Positions 50,139 through 57,037 of a stretch of DNA of 57,037 bases are shown here, piece by piece. A program made the position numbers and the translations under genes. This stretch comes from Cellulomonas aerilata (GTDB taxonomy: Bacteria; Actinomycetota; Actinomycetes; Actinomycetales; Cellulomonadaceae). Where the stretch lies: contig NZ_BJYY01000020.1 of the NCBI RefSeq assembly GCF_007991755.1, positions 1 through 57,037 on the forward strand. Reading direction: 5' to 3'. The stretch's first letter is position 1. Each line of letters starts with the position of its first letter. The notes under the pieces were generated by a model. It was not told the DNA's origin, did not search any database, and worked only from the letters and a program-made list of their open reading frames with translations.

Positions 50139-50176
50139 TGCCCGAGTTCACCCGGAAATGCCCGAATGTGTTGACA
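50139..50176 (+). promoter_or_regulatory. Fructose operon promoter with paired direct-repeat operator
   Basis: TGCCCGA occurs at 50139-50145 and 50159-50165, exactly 20 bp apart; it extends as TGCCCGAGTT and TGCCCGAATG. A perfect TTGACA follows at 50171-50176, 77 bases before the DeoR-family start. The -10 box is poor (CAGACT, 50195-50200). A second pair, GAATCGGA at 50112 and 50122, lies just upstream. Direct repeats like these suit DeoR-type regulators. Confidence 0.5.
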
Positions 50177-50252
50177 TCGACGGCACCCTCCGGCCAGACT
50201 CGGGGCACACCCGACGGGCGCAGGGGCTCGGGGTCCGGACGACGGAGTCGAT

Positions 50253-51014
50253 GTGTACGCACCGGAGCGGCACCAGCAGATCCTGGCCCGCGCGCGGTCG
50301 GAGGGCCGCGTGGACGTGGCCTCCCTGGCTCGCGAGCTCGACGTCACCGCGGAGACCGTCCGCCGTGACCTCGGCGTCCTCGAGCGGCACGGCCTGGTCC
50401 GGCGCGTGCACGGCGGCGCCATCCCGGTCGAGCGCCTGACGATCGAGCGGACGCTCACCGACCGGGAGGGCCTGCTGTCCGTCGAGAAGGAGCGCATCGC
50501 CAAGGTGGCGCTCGACGAGGTCCCCGACGGCGGCTCGATCCTCGTCGACGCCGGGACGACGACCCTGCGGCTCGCGGAGCAGCTGCCCGCGGACCGCGAG
50601 CTGACCGTCGTCACGCACGCCCTGCCGGTCGCCTCGGCGCTGGCCTCCCGTCCCGGCCTCACGCTGCACCTGGTCGGCGGCACGGTGCGCGGCCGGACGC
50701 TCGCGGCGGTGGGCACGTGGGCGCTGCGCGAGCTCGCCGACATCCACGCGGACGTCGTCTTCCTCGGCACGAACGGCGTGACGGTGGAGCAGGGGCTGAC
50801 CACCCCCGACCTGGCGGAGGCCGCCGTCAAGCGCGCGCTGATCGCGGCGGCCGGCCGGGTGGTCGTCCTCGCCGACCACACCAAGATCGGGCGCACCGAC
50901 TTCGCCCACGTGGCGCCGCTCGCCCAGGTCGATACGGTGATCACCGACTCCGGCGTCGAACCCGAGCTCGCCGAGGAGCTCGAGGCTGCCGGTCCGACGG
51001 TGGTGCGCGCATGA
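50253..51014 (+). CDS. DeoR/GlpR family regulator of the fructose operon
   Basis: A 253-residue DeoR-family repressor. The N-terminal winged helix (6-57, RHQQILARARSEGRVDVASL then VTAETVRRDLGVLE) includes the family signature with RRDL. The sugar-phosphate isomerase-like domain follows with VDAGTTTL (92-99) and the phosphate-binding stretch. It probably responds to fructose 1-phosphate, made by the PTS proteins encoded downstream, and represses its own operon. CGGAG precedes the GTG. The stop overlaps the 1-phosphofructokinase start (ATGA). Confidence 0.94.
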   Translation: MYAPERHQQILARARSEGRVDVASLARELDVTAETVRRDLGVLERHGLVRRVHGGAIPVERLTIERTLTDREGLLSVEKERIAKVALDEVPDGGSILVDAGTTTLRLAEQLPADRELTVVTHALPVASALASRPGLTLHLVGGTVRGRTLAAVGTWALRELADIHADVVFLGTNGVTVEQGLTTPDLAEAAVKRALIAAAGRVVVLADHTKIGRTDFAHVAPLAQVDTVITDSGVEPELAEELEAAGPTVVRA

Positions 51015-51964
51015 TCGTGACCCTGACGCCCAACCCGAGCGTCGACCGTGCCCTCGATCTCGAGAGCCTCGCGGTCGGGGAGGTGAACCGCGCCGTCGCC
51101 GCCCACGAGCACGCGGGTGGCAAGGGCATCAACGTGTCACGGGCGCTGGTGCGTGCCGGTGTCCCGTCCACGGCGGTGCTCCCGGCCGGCGGTGCGGACG
51201 GGTCCCGGCTCGTGGCGCTGCTCGCCGAGCTCGGCGTCCCCGCGGTCCCGGTCCCCGTGGCCGGGGACACCCGCTCCAACGTCACGCTGGTCGAGCGCGA
51301 CGGGACGACCACCAAGATCAACGCGCCCGGGCCGGGCCTGAGCGCCGAGGAGGTCGGCGCGCTGCTGGCCGCCGTCGGCCACCAGCTCACCACCGCCCCG
51401 CGCTGGCTGGTCGGTGCGGGCAGCCTGCCCCCGGGGGCCGGGGACGACCTGTTCGTCCGGGCGGCCCGCGCCGCCGGCCGGCACCGCGTCCCCGTCGCGC
51501 TGGACACCTCCGGCGCACCGCTCGCCGCGGCCGTGGCCGCCGGTGGCCTGGCGCTGGTCAAGCCGAACGACGACGAGCTCGCCGAGCTCGTCGGTCGCGA
51601 CCTCGTGACCGTGGACGACGTCGTCGTCGCCGGCCGGGAGGTGCTGGCCCAGGGCAACGACGCCGTCCTGGTCAGCCTCGGAGCGCACGGTGCGCTCCTC
51701 GTCACGGGCGACGGCTGCTGGTGGGCCGGCGGCGCGCCGCTCGTCCCGCTGTCCACGGTGGGCGCGGGTGACTCCACGCTCGCCGGCTACCTGTCCGCCG
51801 ACGGCCCCCCCGCCGAGCGCCTGCGTGTGGCGGTCGCCTGGGGCCGTGCCGCGGTGCTGCTGCCCGGCAGCGCCGTCCCCGAGAAGTCCGACGTGGACGC
51901 CGTCATCGGCGCCGTCCGCGTCGTCGAGAGCCCTGATCCGACCCTCACCCTCAAGGAGCTGTGA
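51011..51964 (+). CDS. fruK: 1-phosphofructokinase
   Basis: A 317-residue PfkB/ribokinase-family kinase that phosphorylates fructose 1-phosphate to fructose 1,6-bisphosphate. The N-terminus TLTPNPSVDRALDL and HAGGKGINVSRAL, then the C-terminal STVGAGDSTLAGYL with catalytic Asp254, are diagnostic. The ATG overlaps the regulator stop, and the frame upstream of it is a shadow of the regulator. The TGA stop comes just before the EIIA start. Together with the PTS genes it completes fructose uptake and entry to glycolysis. Confidence 0.96.
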   Translation: MIVTLTPNPSVDRALDLESLAVGEVNRAVAAHEHAGGKGINVSRALVRAGVPSTAVLPAGGADGSRLVALLAELGVPAVPVPVAGDTRSNVTLVERDGTTTKINAPGPGLSAEEVGALLAAVGHQLTTAPRWLVGAGSLPPGAGDDLFVRAARAAGRHRVPVALDTSGAPLAAAVAAGGLALVKPNDDELAELVGRDLVTVDDVVVAGREVLAQGNDAVLVSLGAHGALLVTGDGCWWAGGAPLVPLSTVGAGDSTLAGYLSADGPPAERLRVAVAWGRAAVLLPGSAVPEKSDVDAVIGAVRVVESPDPTLTLKEL

Positions 51965-51966
51965 AC

Positions 51967-52422
51967 GTGAGCACCCCCCTCATCACCGCGGACCTGGTCG
52001 CCGTCGACCTCGACGCCACCGACCGCGACGACGCCACCCGACAGCTCATCGAGCTCCTCACCGCCGCCGGGCGCGTGACGGACGCCGACGGCTTCCACGC
52101 CGACGTCCGGGCCCGCGAGGCGCAGATGGCCACCGGGATGCCCGGCGGCGTCGGCCTGCCGCACGCCCGGTCCGCGCACGTCGTGGAGCCCAGCCTCGCC
52201 GTCGGCAAGCTGCGCCAGGGAGTCGACTGGGGCGCGCCGGACGGACCGGCGCGGCTGGTCTTCCTCATCGCCGCACCCGACGGCGCCCACGGCGACCACC
52301 TGAAGATCCTCGCCGCGCTCGCACGCCGGCTCATCCACGAGTCGTTCCGCACCTCGCTGCTCGAGGCCTCGGACCCCGCCACGGTGGCCGACATCGTCTC
52401 CCGAGAGGTCGTGGTCTCATGA
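51967..52422 (+). CDS. PTS fructose EIIA protein
   Basis: A 151-residue EIIA of the fructose/mannitol type. The phosphoryl-accepting His is His66 in GLPHARSAHV. It passes phosphate from HPr to EIIB. GTG 51967 is preferred because AAGGAG lies eight bases upstream; GTG 51961 in the same frame is too close. The gene is separate, whereas many bacteria have EIIABC fused in one protein. The stop overlaps the EIIBC start (ATGA). No EI or HPr gene is in the window. Confidence 0.93.
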   Translation: MSTPLITADLVAVDLDATDRDDATRQLIELLTAAGRVTDADGFHADVRAREAQMATGMPGGVGLPHARSAHVVEPSLAVGKLRQGVDWGAPDGPARLVFLIAAPDGAHGDHLKILAALARRLIHESFRTSLLEASDPATVADIVSREVVVS

Positions 52423-53948
52423 AGTTCGTCGCCGTCTCCTCGTGCCCCACGGGGATCGCCCACACCTACATGGCCGCCGAGGCCCTCGAGGTCGCCGGCC
52501 GCGCCGCCGGGCACGAGGTCCACGTCGAGACCCAGGGAGCCGCGGGCTCCACCCCGCTGGACCCCCAGCTCATCGCGGACGCCGACGGCGTCATCTTCGC
52601 CGCCGACCTCGAGGTCAAGGACAAGGAGCGGTTCGCCGGCAAGCCCGTCGTCGACGTCGGCGTCAAGAAGGCCGTGCACGACCCGAACGGGGTCCTGGCC
52701 CAGGCGGTCGCCGCGGTCGAGTCCGGCGTCGTGCCCGCAGCCGCGCCGGGCGGCGCCACCGCCGCCGGGGGACCGGTGACGAAGGTCGACAAGAACGCCG
52801 GCGTCGGCACCCGCGTCCGCCAGTGGCTGATGACCGGGGTCTCCTACATGATCCCGTTCGTCGCCGCGGGCGGGATCCTCATCGCGCTGGGCTTCATGGT
52901 CGCCCAGGCGGCGTGGGGCGAGAACGGGCCGGTGGAGGTCACGCAGGTCCCGGTCGCGGACCTCGTCGGCAGCTTCAACGCCCTCTCCGGCAAGGACTGG
53001 GCCGTCCTGCTCTTCCGCACCGGTGGGCTCGCCTTCGGGTTCCTGGTGCCTGTGCTCTCGGGCTTCATCGCCTACGCGATCGCCGACCGTCCCGGCCTCG
53101 TGCCGGGCTTCGTCGGCGGCGCCATCGCCGGTGCGATCAACGCCGGGTTCCTCGGTGGTCTGGCGACCGGCTTCATCGGCGGCTTCCTCGCGCTGTGGAT
53201 CAGCCGCTGGAAGGTGCCGAAGGGCGTCCGCGGGGTCATGCCCGTCGTCGTCGTCCCGCTGCTGTCCTCCCTGCTCACCGGCCTCATCATGTTCGTGATC
53301 ATCGGCCGCCCGATCGCGGGCCTCATGGAGGGCCTGACGGGCTGGCTCAACGGCCTGTCCGGCGCGAACCTGTTCCTGCTCGGCGCCATCCTCGGCGCGA
53401 TGATGGGCTTCGACCTCGGCGGCCCGATCAACAAGGTGGCCTACGTCTTCGCCACCACCGGCCTGGCGACCGAGGGCCTGGAGGCAGGCGCCACCCAGTT
53501 CCGCATCATGGCGGCGGTCATGGGCGCCGGCATGGTGGCCCCGCTCGCGATGGCGCTGGCCACGACGGTCCGCAAGCGCCTGTTCACGCACGCCGAGCAG
53601 GAGAACGGCAAGGCTGCCTGGCTGCTGGGGCTGTCCTTCATCTCCGAGGGCGCCATCCCGTTCGCCGCGGCGGACCCGTGGCGGGTCATCGTGTCCTCGG
53701 TCGTCGGCTCCACCGTCACCGGGGCGATGATCATGAGCCTGGGCTCGGAGCTGCGCGCGCCGCACGGTGGCGTGTGGGTGTCGCCCCTGATCTCGAACGC
53801 CCTCGGGTTCCTGCTCGCGGTCGCCGTCGGGATGGTCGTCATGGCCGTCGTCGTCATCGCGCTCAAGAGCATGAAGCCCAACCCGATCGTCGAGGCCGAG
53901 CAGGCCGCCGACGCCCAGGTCGCGGCCCGGGAGCCGCAGACGGTCTGA
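52419..53948 (+). CDS. fruA: PTS fructose EIIBC transporter
   Basis: A 509-residue fructose-specific PTS permease. EIIB (1-100) carries the phosphocysteine Cys9 in SSCPTGIAHTYMAA. A short linker leads to EIIC (about 125-490), with about nine helices and the conserved GMMGFDLGGPINKVAY and SEGAIPFAAADP segments. It imports fructose and yields fructose 1-phosphate for the kinase encoded two genes earlier. The ATG overlaps the EIIA stop; the long open frame upstream is a shadow. A strong hairpin follows. Confidence 0.96.
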   Translation: MKFVAVSSCPTGIAHTYMAAEALEVAGRAAGHEVHVETQGAAGSTPLDPQLIADADGVIFAADLEVKDKERFAGKPVVDVGVKKAVHDPNGVLAQAVAAVESGVVPAAAPGGATAAGGPVTKVDKNAGVGTRVRQWLMTGVSYMIPFVAAGGILIALGFMVAQAAWGENGPVEVTQVPVADLVGSFNALSGKDWAVLLFRTGGLAFGFLVPVLSGFIAYAIADRPGLVPGFVGGAIAGAINAGFLGGLATGFIGGFLALWISRWKVPKGVRGVMPVVVVPLLSSLLTGLIMFVIIGRPIAGLMEGLTGWLNGLSGANLFLLGAILGAMMGFDLGGPINKVAYVFATTGLATEGLEAGATQFRIMAAVMGAGMVAPLAMALATTVRKRLFTHAEQENGKAAWLLGLSFISEGAIPFAAADPWRVIVSSVVGSTVTGAMIMSLGSELRAPHGGVWVSPLISNALGFLLAVAVGMVVMAVVVIALKSMKPNPIVEAEQAADAQVAAREPQTV

Positions 53949-53975
53949 CGGGTCCCACCCGACTGCACCCCGCGT

Positions 53976-54015
53976 CCTCAGCCGCCCGACGGATCCGTCC
54001 GTCGGGCGGCTGAGG
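53976..54015. terminator. Bidirectional hairpin terminator after the fructose operon
   Basis: A 17-bp perfect stem (53976-53992 with 53999-54015) and a six-base loop ATCCGT, 27 bases past the EIIBC stop and 21 bases past the stop of the convergent DUF1206 gene. Confidence 0.88.
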
Positions 54016-54036
54016 CGTGTCCGGCGGTGCGGTGCG

Positions 54037-54807
54037 TCAGACGCGCGCGTGGCGCGCCCGGGCGAACGAGTAGACGCCGAACGCGGCCAGACCCAGCGCG
54101 ATGGCGGTGAGCAGTGCGGTGCCGAGCGGCAGGGCGGCGACCGTCCGCAGCGCGGCGTCCAGCCCCTGCGCCTGCCCGGGGTTGCTCCGGACCGCGGCCA
54201 GCACCAGGAGCCCACCGACGACGGCCAGCGCGAGCCCCTTGGCGATGTACCCGATGCGGCCGGCCACGACCGGCCAGCGTCCGGGGTTCTCGCGCAGGTC
54301 CTCCAGGAACCGCCGGGTCCAGCCCTTGACCACGTGGTAGGCCCCCACGGCGACGACCCCGAGCCCGACGGCGGCGAGCAGCACCCGCCCGCCGGTGCTG
54401 GACATGAGCGTCGCCGTGACGCCCTCCCCGCCACCCGAGCCGCCCGACCCGCGCACGACCGACAGCGCGGTCCAGGCCAGCACGAGGTCGATGACCGCCT
54501 TGGCCGCCGCCTTGACGCGGTCGCCCGTGTCCCGCCGGGCGAACGCCTCGGTGATCTGCCAGAGGCCCAGCGCGACGAAGCCGACCACGGTCACCCACAG
54601 CAGCGCGCGGCCGACGCCGCTGCCCGCCAGGGTCTGCAGCGCGCCGTTCTGGTCGGCGCTCTGCCCGCTGCCCGTCCATGCCACCTGGAGCGCGACCCAG
54701 GCGATGAGCAGGTGGAGGAGCCCGCTGGCCGCGTAGCCCAGGCGCGCGCCGCGCTCGACGAGAGGGTTGTTGCCGGCCTGCGAGGCCGCCGATCGGATCC
54801 CGGTCAT
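54037..54807 (-). CDS. DUF1206 family membrane protein
   Basis: A 256-residue membrane protein with six helices in three similar pairs, each starting with a G-Y/arom-x-A-x-G/KG pattern: RLGYAASGLLHLLIAWVAL, GRALLWVTVVGFVALGLWQI and RIGYIAKGLALAVVGGLLVL. This threefold repeat defines DUF1206, a family without known function, common in actinobacteria and cyanobacteria. ATG 54807 is preferred, with AGGGTG upstream; a GTG two codons earlier is also possible. Divergent from the diacylglycerol-kinase family gene. Confidence 0.93.
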   Translation of the reverse strand: MTGIRSAASQAGNNPLVERGARLGYAASGLLHLLIAWVALQVAWTGSGQSADQNGALQTLAGSGVGRALLWVTVVGFVALGLWQITEAFARRDTGDRVKAAAKAVIDLVLAWTALSVVRGSGGSGGGEGVTATLMSSTGGRVLLAAVGLGVVAVGAYHVVKGWTRRFLEDLRENPGRWPVVAGRIGYIAKGLALAVVGGLLVLAAVRSNPGQAQGLDAALRTVAALPLGTALLTAIALGLAAFGVYSFARARHARV

Positions 54808-54999
54808 GAGCACACCCTGGCACCGTTCGCGCCGGTGCGGACGTCACCGACCGGGTGGTCGTCGTCCGGGGCGGGCCGGGCTGCGGCGCAGGGGCGGGCG
54901 GCCCCGCGCTGCGGGGAGCGAGGCGGTCTGGGACCGTAGAGGGAGCCCGCACCTGCCGCCCGACGCCCAGCGCTCGGACGACCCACCTCAGGAGACCTC

Positions 55000-56079
55000 A
55001 TGGATGCCCCGACCACTGGCGCCTCGGCACCGGACACGACCGCCGGCAGCACCGGGCCGGCGGCCGTCGCCGGCAGCTTCGCCCCGGACACGGCGGGCGC
55101 GCCGGTCACCCGGTCCCGCCCGCGGCACGCGGCCTCCTCCTCCCGGGAGCCGGTCCGGTCGGCCGTCGTCTACAACCCGGTGCGCGTCGAGGACCTGGAG
55201 GGCCGGCGGGTGGCCGTGGAGGCCGCCCTCGCCGAGGCCGGGTGGCCCGCGCCGGAGTGGATCGAGACGAGCGCCGAGGACCCGGGCGCCGGCCAGTCGC
55301 GCCAGGCCGTCGAGGACGGCGCGCGCGTGATCTTCGCGTGCGGCGGCGACGGGACCGTGCGCTCGTGCATCGAGGGCGTCGCCGGCACCGAGGCGGCCCT
55401 CGCCGTCCTGCCCGCCGGCACCGGCAACCTGCTCGCCACCAACCTCGGCATCCCCGACGACCCGAAGGCGGGCGTACAGCTCGCCACGCAGTGGGGCCGG
55501 CGGCGGCTCGACGTCGGCGAGGTCGACGGGCACGTCTTCGCCGTCATGGCCGGCATGGGCTTCGACGCCGCGCTGCTGGACGACGCGTCCACCACCCTCA
55601 AGGCGAAGTTCGGGCCTGTCGCGTACGTCCTGTCGGCGCTCAAGCACCTGCGGGACCGGCGCATGCGGGTGGCCGTCTACATCGACGACCGCCCGCCGGT
55701 GCGTCGACGCGCCCGCACGGTCGTGGTCGGCAACGTCGGACGGCTGCAGGGCGGCGTGAAGCTGCTCGCCGACGCCGAGCCGGACAACGGCCAGATGGAC
55801 GTCGCGATCCTCGCCCCCCACCGGCTCGGACACTGGGTCCAGATGATCTGGGGGATCGTCCGGCAGAACCGGGACATCGCCCACATGGACGTCCTGCGCG
55901 GCACCCGCATCCGCGTCGTGTGCGACCGGGAGCAGCGGCGCCAGCTCGACGGCGACGTCATCGAGCCGGGTCGTTCCTTGGTCGTCACCGTGCGTCCTGG
56001 CGCCCTCGAGCTCTGCGTCCCGCAGCCCGAGGAGAGCCCGGACCTCGCCGAGGGCGGGGAGCGGCTCGGGGAGGGCTGA
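55000..56079 (+). CDS. Diacylglycerol kinase family lipid kinase
   Basis: A 359-residue kinase of the DAGK/LCB5 fold. The nucleotide site is FACGGDGTVRSCIEG with GGDGT at 115-119, then PAGTGNLLATNLG (138-150). The substrate half is a beta-sandwich (about 200-330). Such proteins phosphorylate diacylglycerol or related lipids on the inner membrane face. The first 50 residues are a disordered Ala/Thr/Pro extension. GGAGACC precedes the ATG. It is monocistronic, followed by a hairpin. Confidence 0.93.
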   Translation: MDAPTTGASAPDTTAGSTGPAAVAGSFAPDTAGAPVTRSRPRHAASSSREPVRSAVVYNPVRVEDLEGRRVAVEAALAEAGWPAPEWIETSAEDPGAGQSRQAVEDGARVIFACGGDGTVRSCIEGVAGTEAALAVLPAGTGNLLATNLGIPDDPKAGVQLATQWGRRRLDVGEVDGHVFAVMAGMGFDAALLDDASTTLKAKFGPVAYVLSALKHLRDRRMRVAVYIDDRPPVRRRARTVVVGNVGRLQGGVKLLADAEPDNGQMDVAILAPHRLGHWVQMIWGIVRQNRDIAHMDVLRGTRIRVVCDREQRRQLDGDVIEPGRSLVVTVRPGALELCVPQPEESPDLAEGGERLGEG

Positions 56080-56168
56080 GCCGGACAGGGTCGGGCCGGC
56101 CCGGTGTCTCATGGCGCCGGACCGGTGCGGAGCGGTCGAGGACGACCTTCGAGCAGGGGCCACCGACA

Positions 56169-56208
56169 GGGGTGGCACCGGGCGCTGCGATCGCCCCGGT
56201 GCCACCCC
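56169..56208. terminator. Hairpin downstream of the lipid kinase and HNH genes
   Basis: GGGGTGGCACCGGG (56169-56182) pairs perfectly with 56195-56208 across a 12-base loop. It lies 89 bases past the kinase stop and 132 bases past the stop of the convergent HNH gene. Confidence 0.75.
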
Positions 56209-56270
56209 AGCTCATCGAACGGGGTGCGTCGTGGATCGACCGGGCGCGTGGCGTGAGCGAGCGTCCGAGC

Positions 56271-56340
56271 TCCTGGTGACGCATCTCGATGTGCCCGGTG
56301 ACTCGCCCCCGCGTCTACACATCTCCGGTGACGCACGACG
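56271..56340. repeat. Triple GGTGAC repeat next to the HNH gene, possible IS end remnant
   Basis: GGTGACGCA (56275), GGTGACTCG (56297) and GGTGACGCA (56327) occur within 61 bases, with ATCTCGATGT and ACACATCT between them. Short direct copies of this kind are found at the ends of IS481-like elements in actinobacteria. No transposase is present. It begins just after the stop of the DUF222/HNH gene. Confidence 0.35.
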
Positions 56341-57037
56341 TCATCCCGCCTCGTCGTCCGGGCAGGGATCGCCCAGCTCGCGCCCGGCCGCGTCGGTGAA
56401 CACCCACCGGGCACCCTGGCGGTGGATCTCGATCCCGCGCGCGTGGACATGCCCGTGGTGGTGCCAGCACAGCAGGATCCCGTTGTCGACGCTGGTGCTG
56501 CCGTGGTCACGCGCCCAGTGTTTGACGTGGTGACATTCCGACAACGTCGGTGGCGCGCTGCACCCCGGGAACCGACAATGCCGGTCGCGGGCGATGATGG
56601 CGTTGCGTCTGGCCCGGGTGAAGGTCCGTTCCGCCCGGCCCACATCCAATATCTCCGACTTGAGGCCGAATATCACCCGGTTCAGCTCCCCGTCGCACGC
56701 CAGCCGGTCCAGCAGAATACGCGGGACCGGGGCGCCGTCCTCGAACCGCGGGGCGTGCAGCACGCTCTCCGCCGTCAATACCGACGCGAACCCGGGCAAC
56801 GTCTGCCCGTCCTGGCGAGCGATCGCCCGCTCGGTGACGGCCTGCAGCGTCTCGTAGGACACCAGCACGTTCAGCCGCGGCCGTGACGCGCGGCCCTCAC
56901 CGGCGAGTCCCTTGTCCAGCACCAGGTTCGCCAGGACGCCGACCGCCTGCGCCCGCCGCTGATCGGCCGTCGAGGTGTCCCCAGCAGCCGGAACGGGGGT
57001 GACAGCTTCGAGTGCCGTCACCAGCGCCTGCCCGACC
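56341..57037 (-). CDS. DUF222/HNH endonuclease family protein, C-terminal part (runs off right edge)
   Basis: The last 231 codons of a leftward gene; the start lies beyond the window. The frame is open to the edge (VGQALVTALEAVTP...), so an internal GTG at 57021 is not the true start. The final third carries a complete HNH nuclease motif: CRFPGCSAPPTLSECHHVKH, then NGILLCWHHHGHVHARG. The earlier part is the DUF222 C-terminal half. It is the same family as the left-edge gene, from which it covers a non-overlapping segment, so identity of the two copies cannot be tested here. Role unsettled; the family spreads as repeats in Micrococcales. Confidence 0.9.
   Translation of the reverse strand, partial: VGQALVTALEAVTPVPAAGDTSTADQRRAQAVGVLANLVLDKGLAGEGRASRPRLNVLVSYETLQAVTERAIARQDGQTLPGFASVLTAESVLHAPRFEDGAPVPRILLDRLACDGELNRVIFGLKSEILDVGRAERTFTRARRNAIIARDRHCRFPGCSAPPTLSECHHVKHWARDHGSTSVDNGILLCWHHHGHVHARGIEIHRQGARWVFTDAAGRELGDPCPDDEAG

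Noticed and set aside
1-57037. Joining the two edge HNH fragments as one gene of a circular molecule
   Set aside because: The reading frames do not match across the junction by one base, and the combined length would miss a large middle part of the protein.

Overview
The window reads as chromosomal DNA from a very GC-rich, free-living, plant-polymer-degrading actinobacterium. A Cellulomonas-like member of the Micrococcales fits best. The pointers are third-position G/C codon use, frequent GTG starts, LacI-controlled xylan and arabinan genes, DUF222/HNH (13E12-type) repeat genes, a FurA-katA pair, and actinobacterial families such as DUF1206, MpaB/DUF2236, CDGSH and SpoIIE-type phosphatases. 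No rRNA, tRNA, CRISPR array, intact insertion sequence or prophage was found. Both window ends lie inside DUF222/HNH genes, so the window may be a contig that broke at a repeated gene family.

Layout, left to right. 1-5.3 kb: partial HNH gene, CopD-like membrane protein, ABC exporter, and a Bcr/CflA-type MFS exporter that seems to lack its last helix. 5.2-14.7 kb: an intracellular xylan module. A LacI regulator, CE7 acetyl xylan esterase and GH10 xylanase run leftward. Divergent from them is a lipoprotein-permease-permease importer followed by a GH3 beta-xylosidase. Two LacI-type operators sit between the two arms. 14.8-16.3 kb: divergent CDGSH iron-sulfur protein and haem-oxygenase-like metal oxidase. 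16.3-20.9 kb: two tandem secreted beta-propeller proteins, divergent from a FurA-type regulator and katA. 20.9-24.1 kb: methyltransferase with a His-rich insertion coupled to a 67-residue protein, a DUF4352-type membrane protein and an MpaB-type oxygenase. 24.2-32.1 kb: a nitrogen module of two urea-amidolyase-associated (DUF1989) proteins and a biotin carboxylase annotated as urea carboxylase. Its set-up matches guanidine assimilation (carboxyguanidine deiminase). It is divergent from a TetR regulator and a sodium:solute symporter, and no allophanate hydrolase is present.

32.3-36.7 kb: SnoaL-like protein, lipoprotein L,D-transpeptidase, ZIP transporter, pirin, haem oxygenase. 36.8-39.0 kb: bacteriophytochrome fused to a PP2C phosphatase, convergent with the haem oxygenase that can supply its biliverdin chromophore. 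39.1-43.6 kb: LacI regulator with paired operators, GH51 arabinofuranosidase, APC permease. 43.7-50.0 kb: aldo/keto reductase, AI-2E family protein, serine hydrolase, DUF1697 protein, glycerophosphodiesterase, SDR. 50.1-54.0 kb: a fructose PTS operon (DeoR regulator, 1-phosphofructokinase, EIIA, EIIBC) with overlapping starts and stops. 54.0-57.0 kb: DUF1206 membrane protein, diacylglycerol-kinase family protein, and the 3' part of a second DUF222/HNH gene.

Most transcription units end in long, perfect GC-rich hairpins without U-tracts, several of them placed between convergent genes. Short tandem repeats, often with a 15-bp period, recur in leaders, linkers and protein C-termini. The strongest leads for new biology are the CDGSH/metal-oxidase pair, the beta-propeller-FurA-katA locus, the incomplete guanidine module and the His-rich methyltransferase with its coupled small protein.
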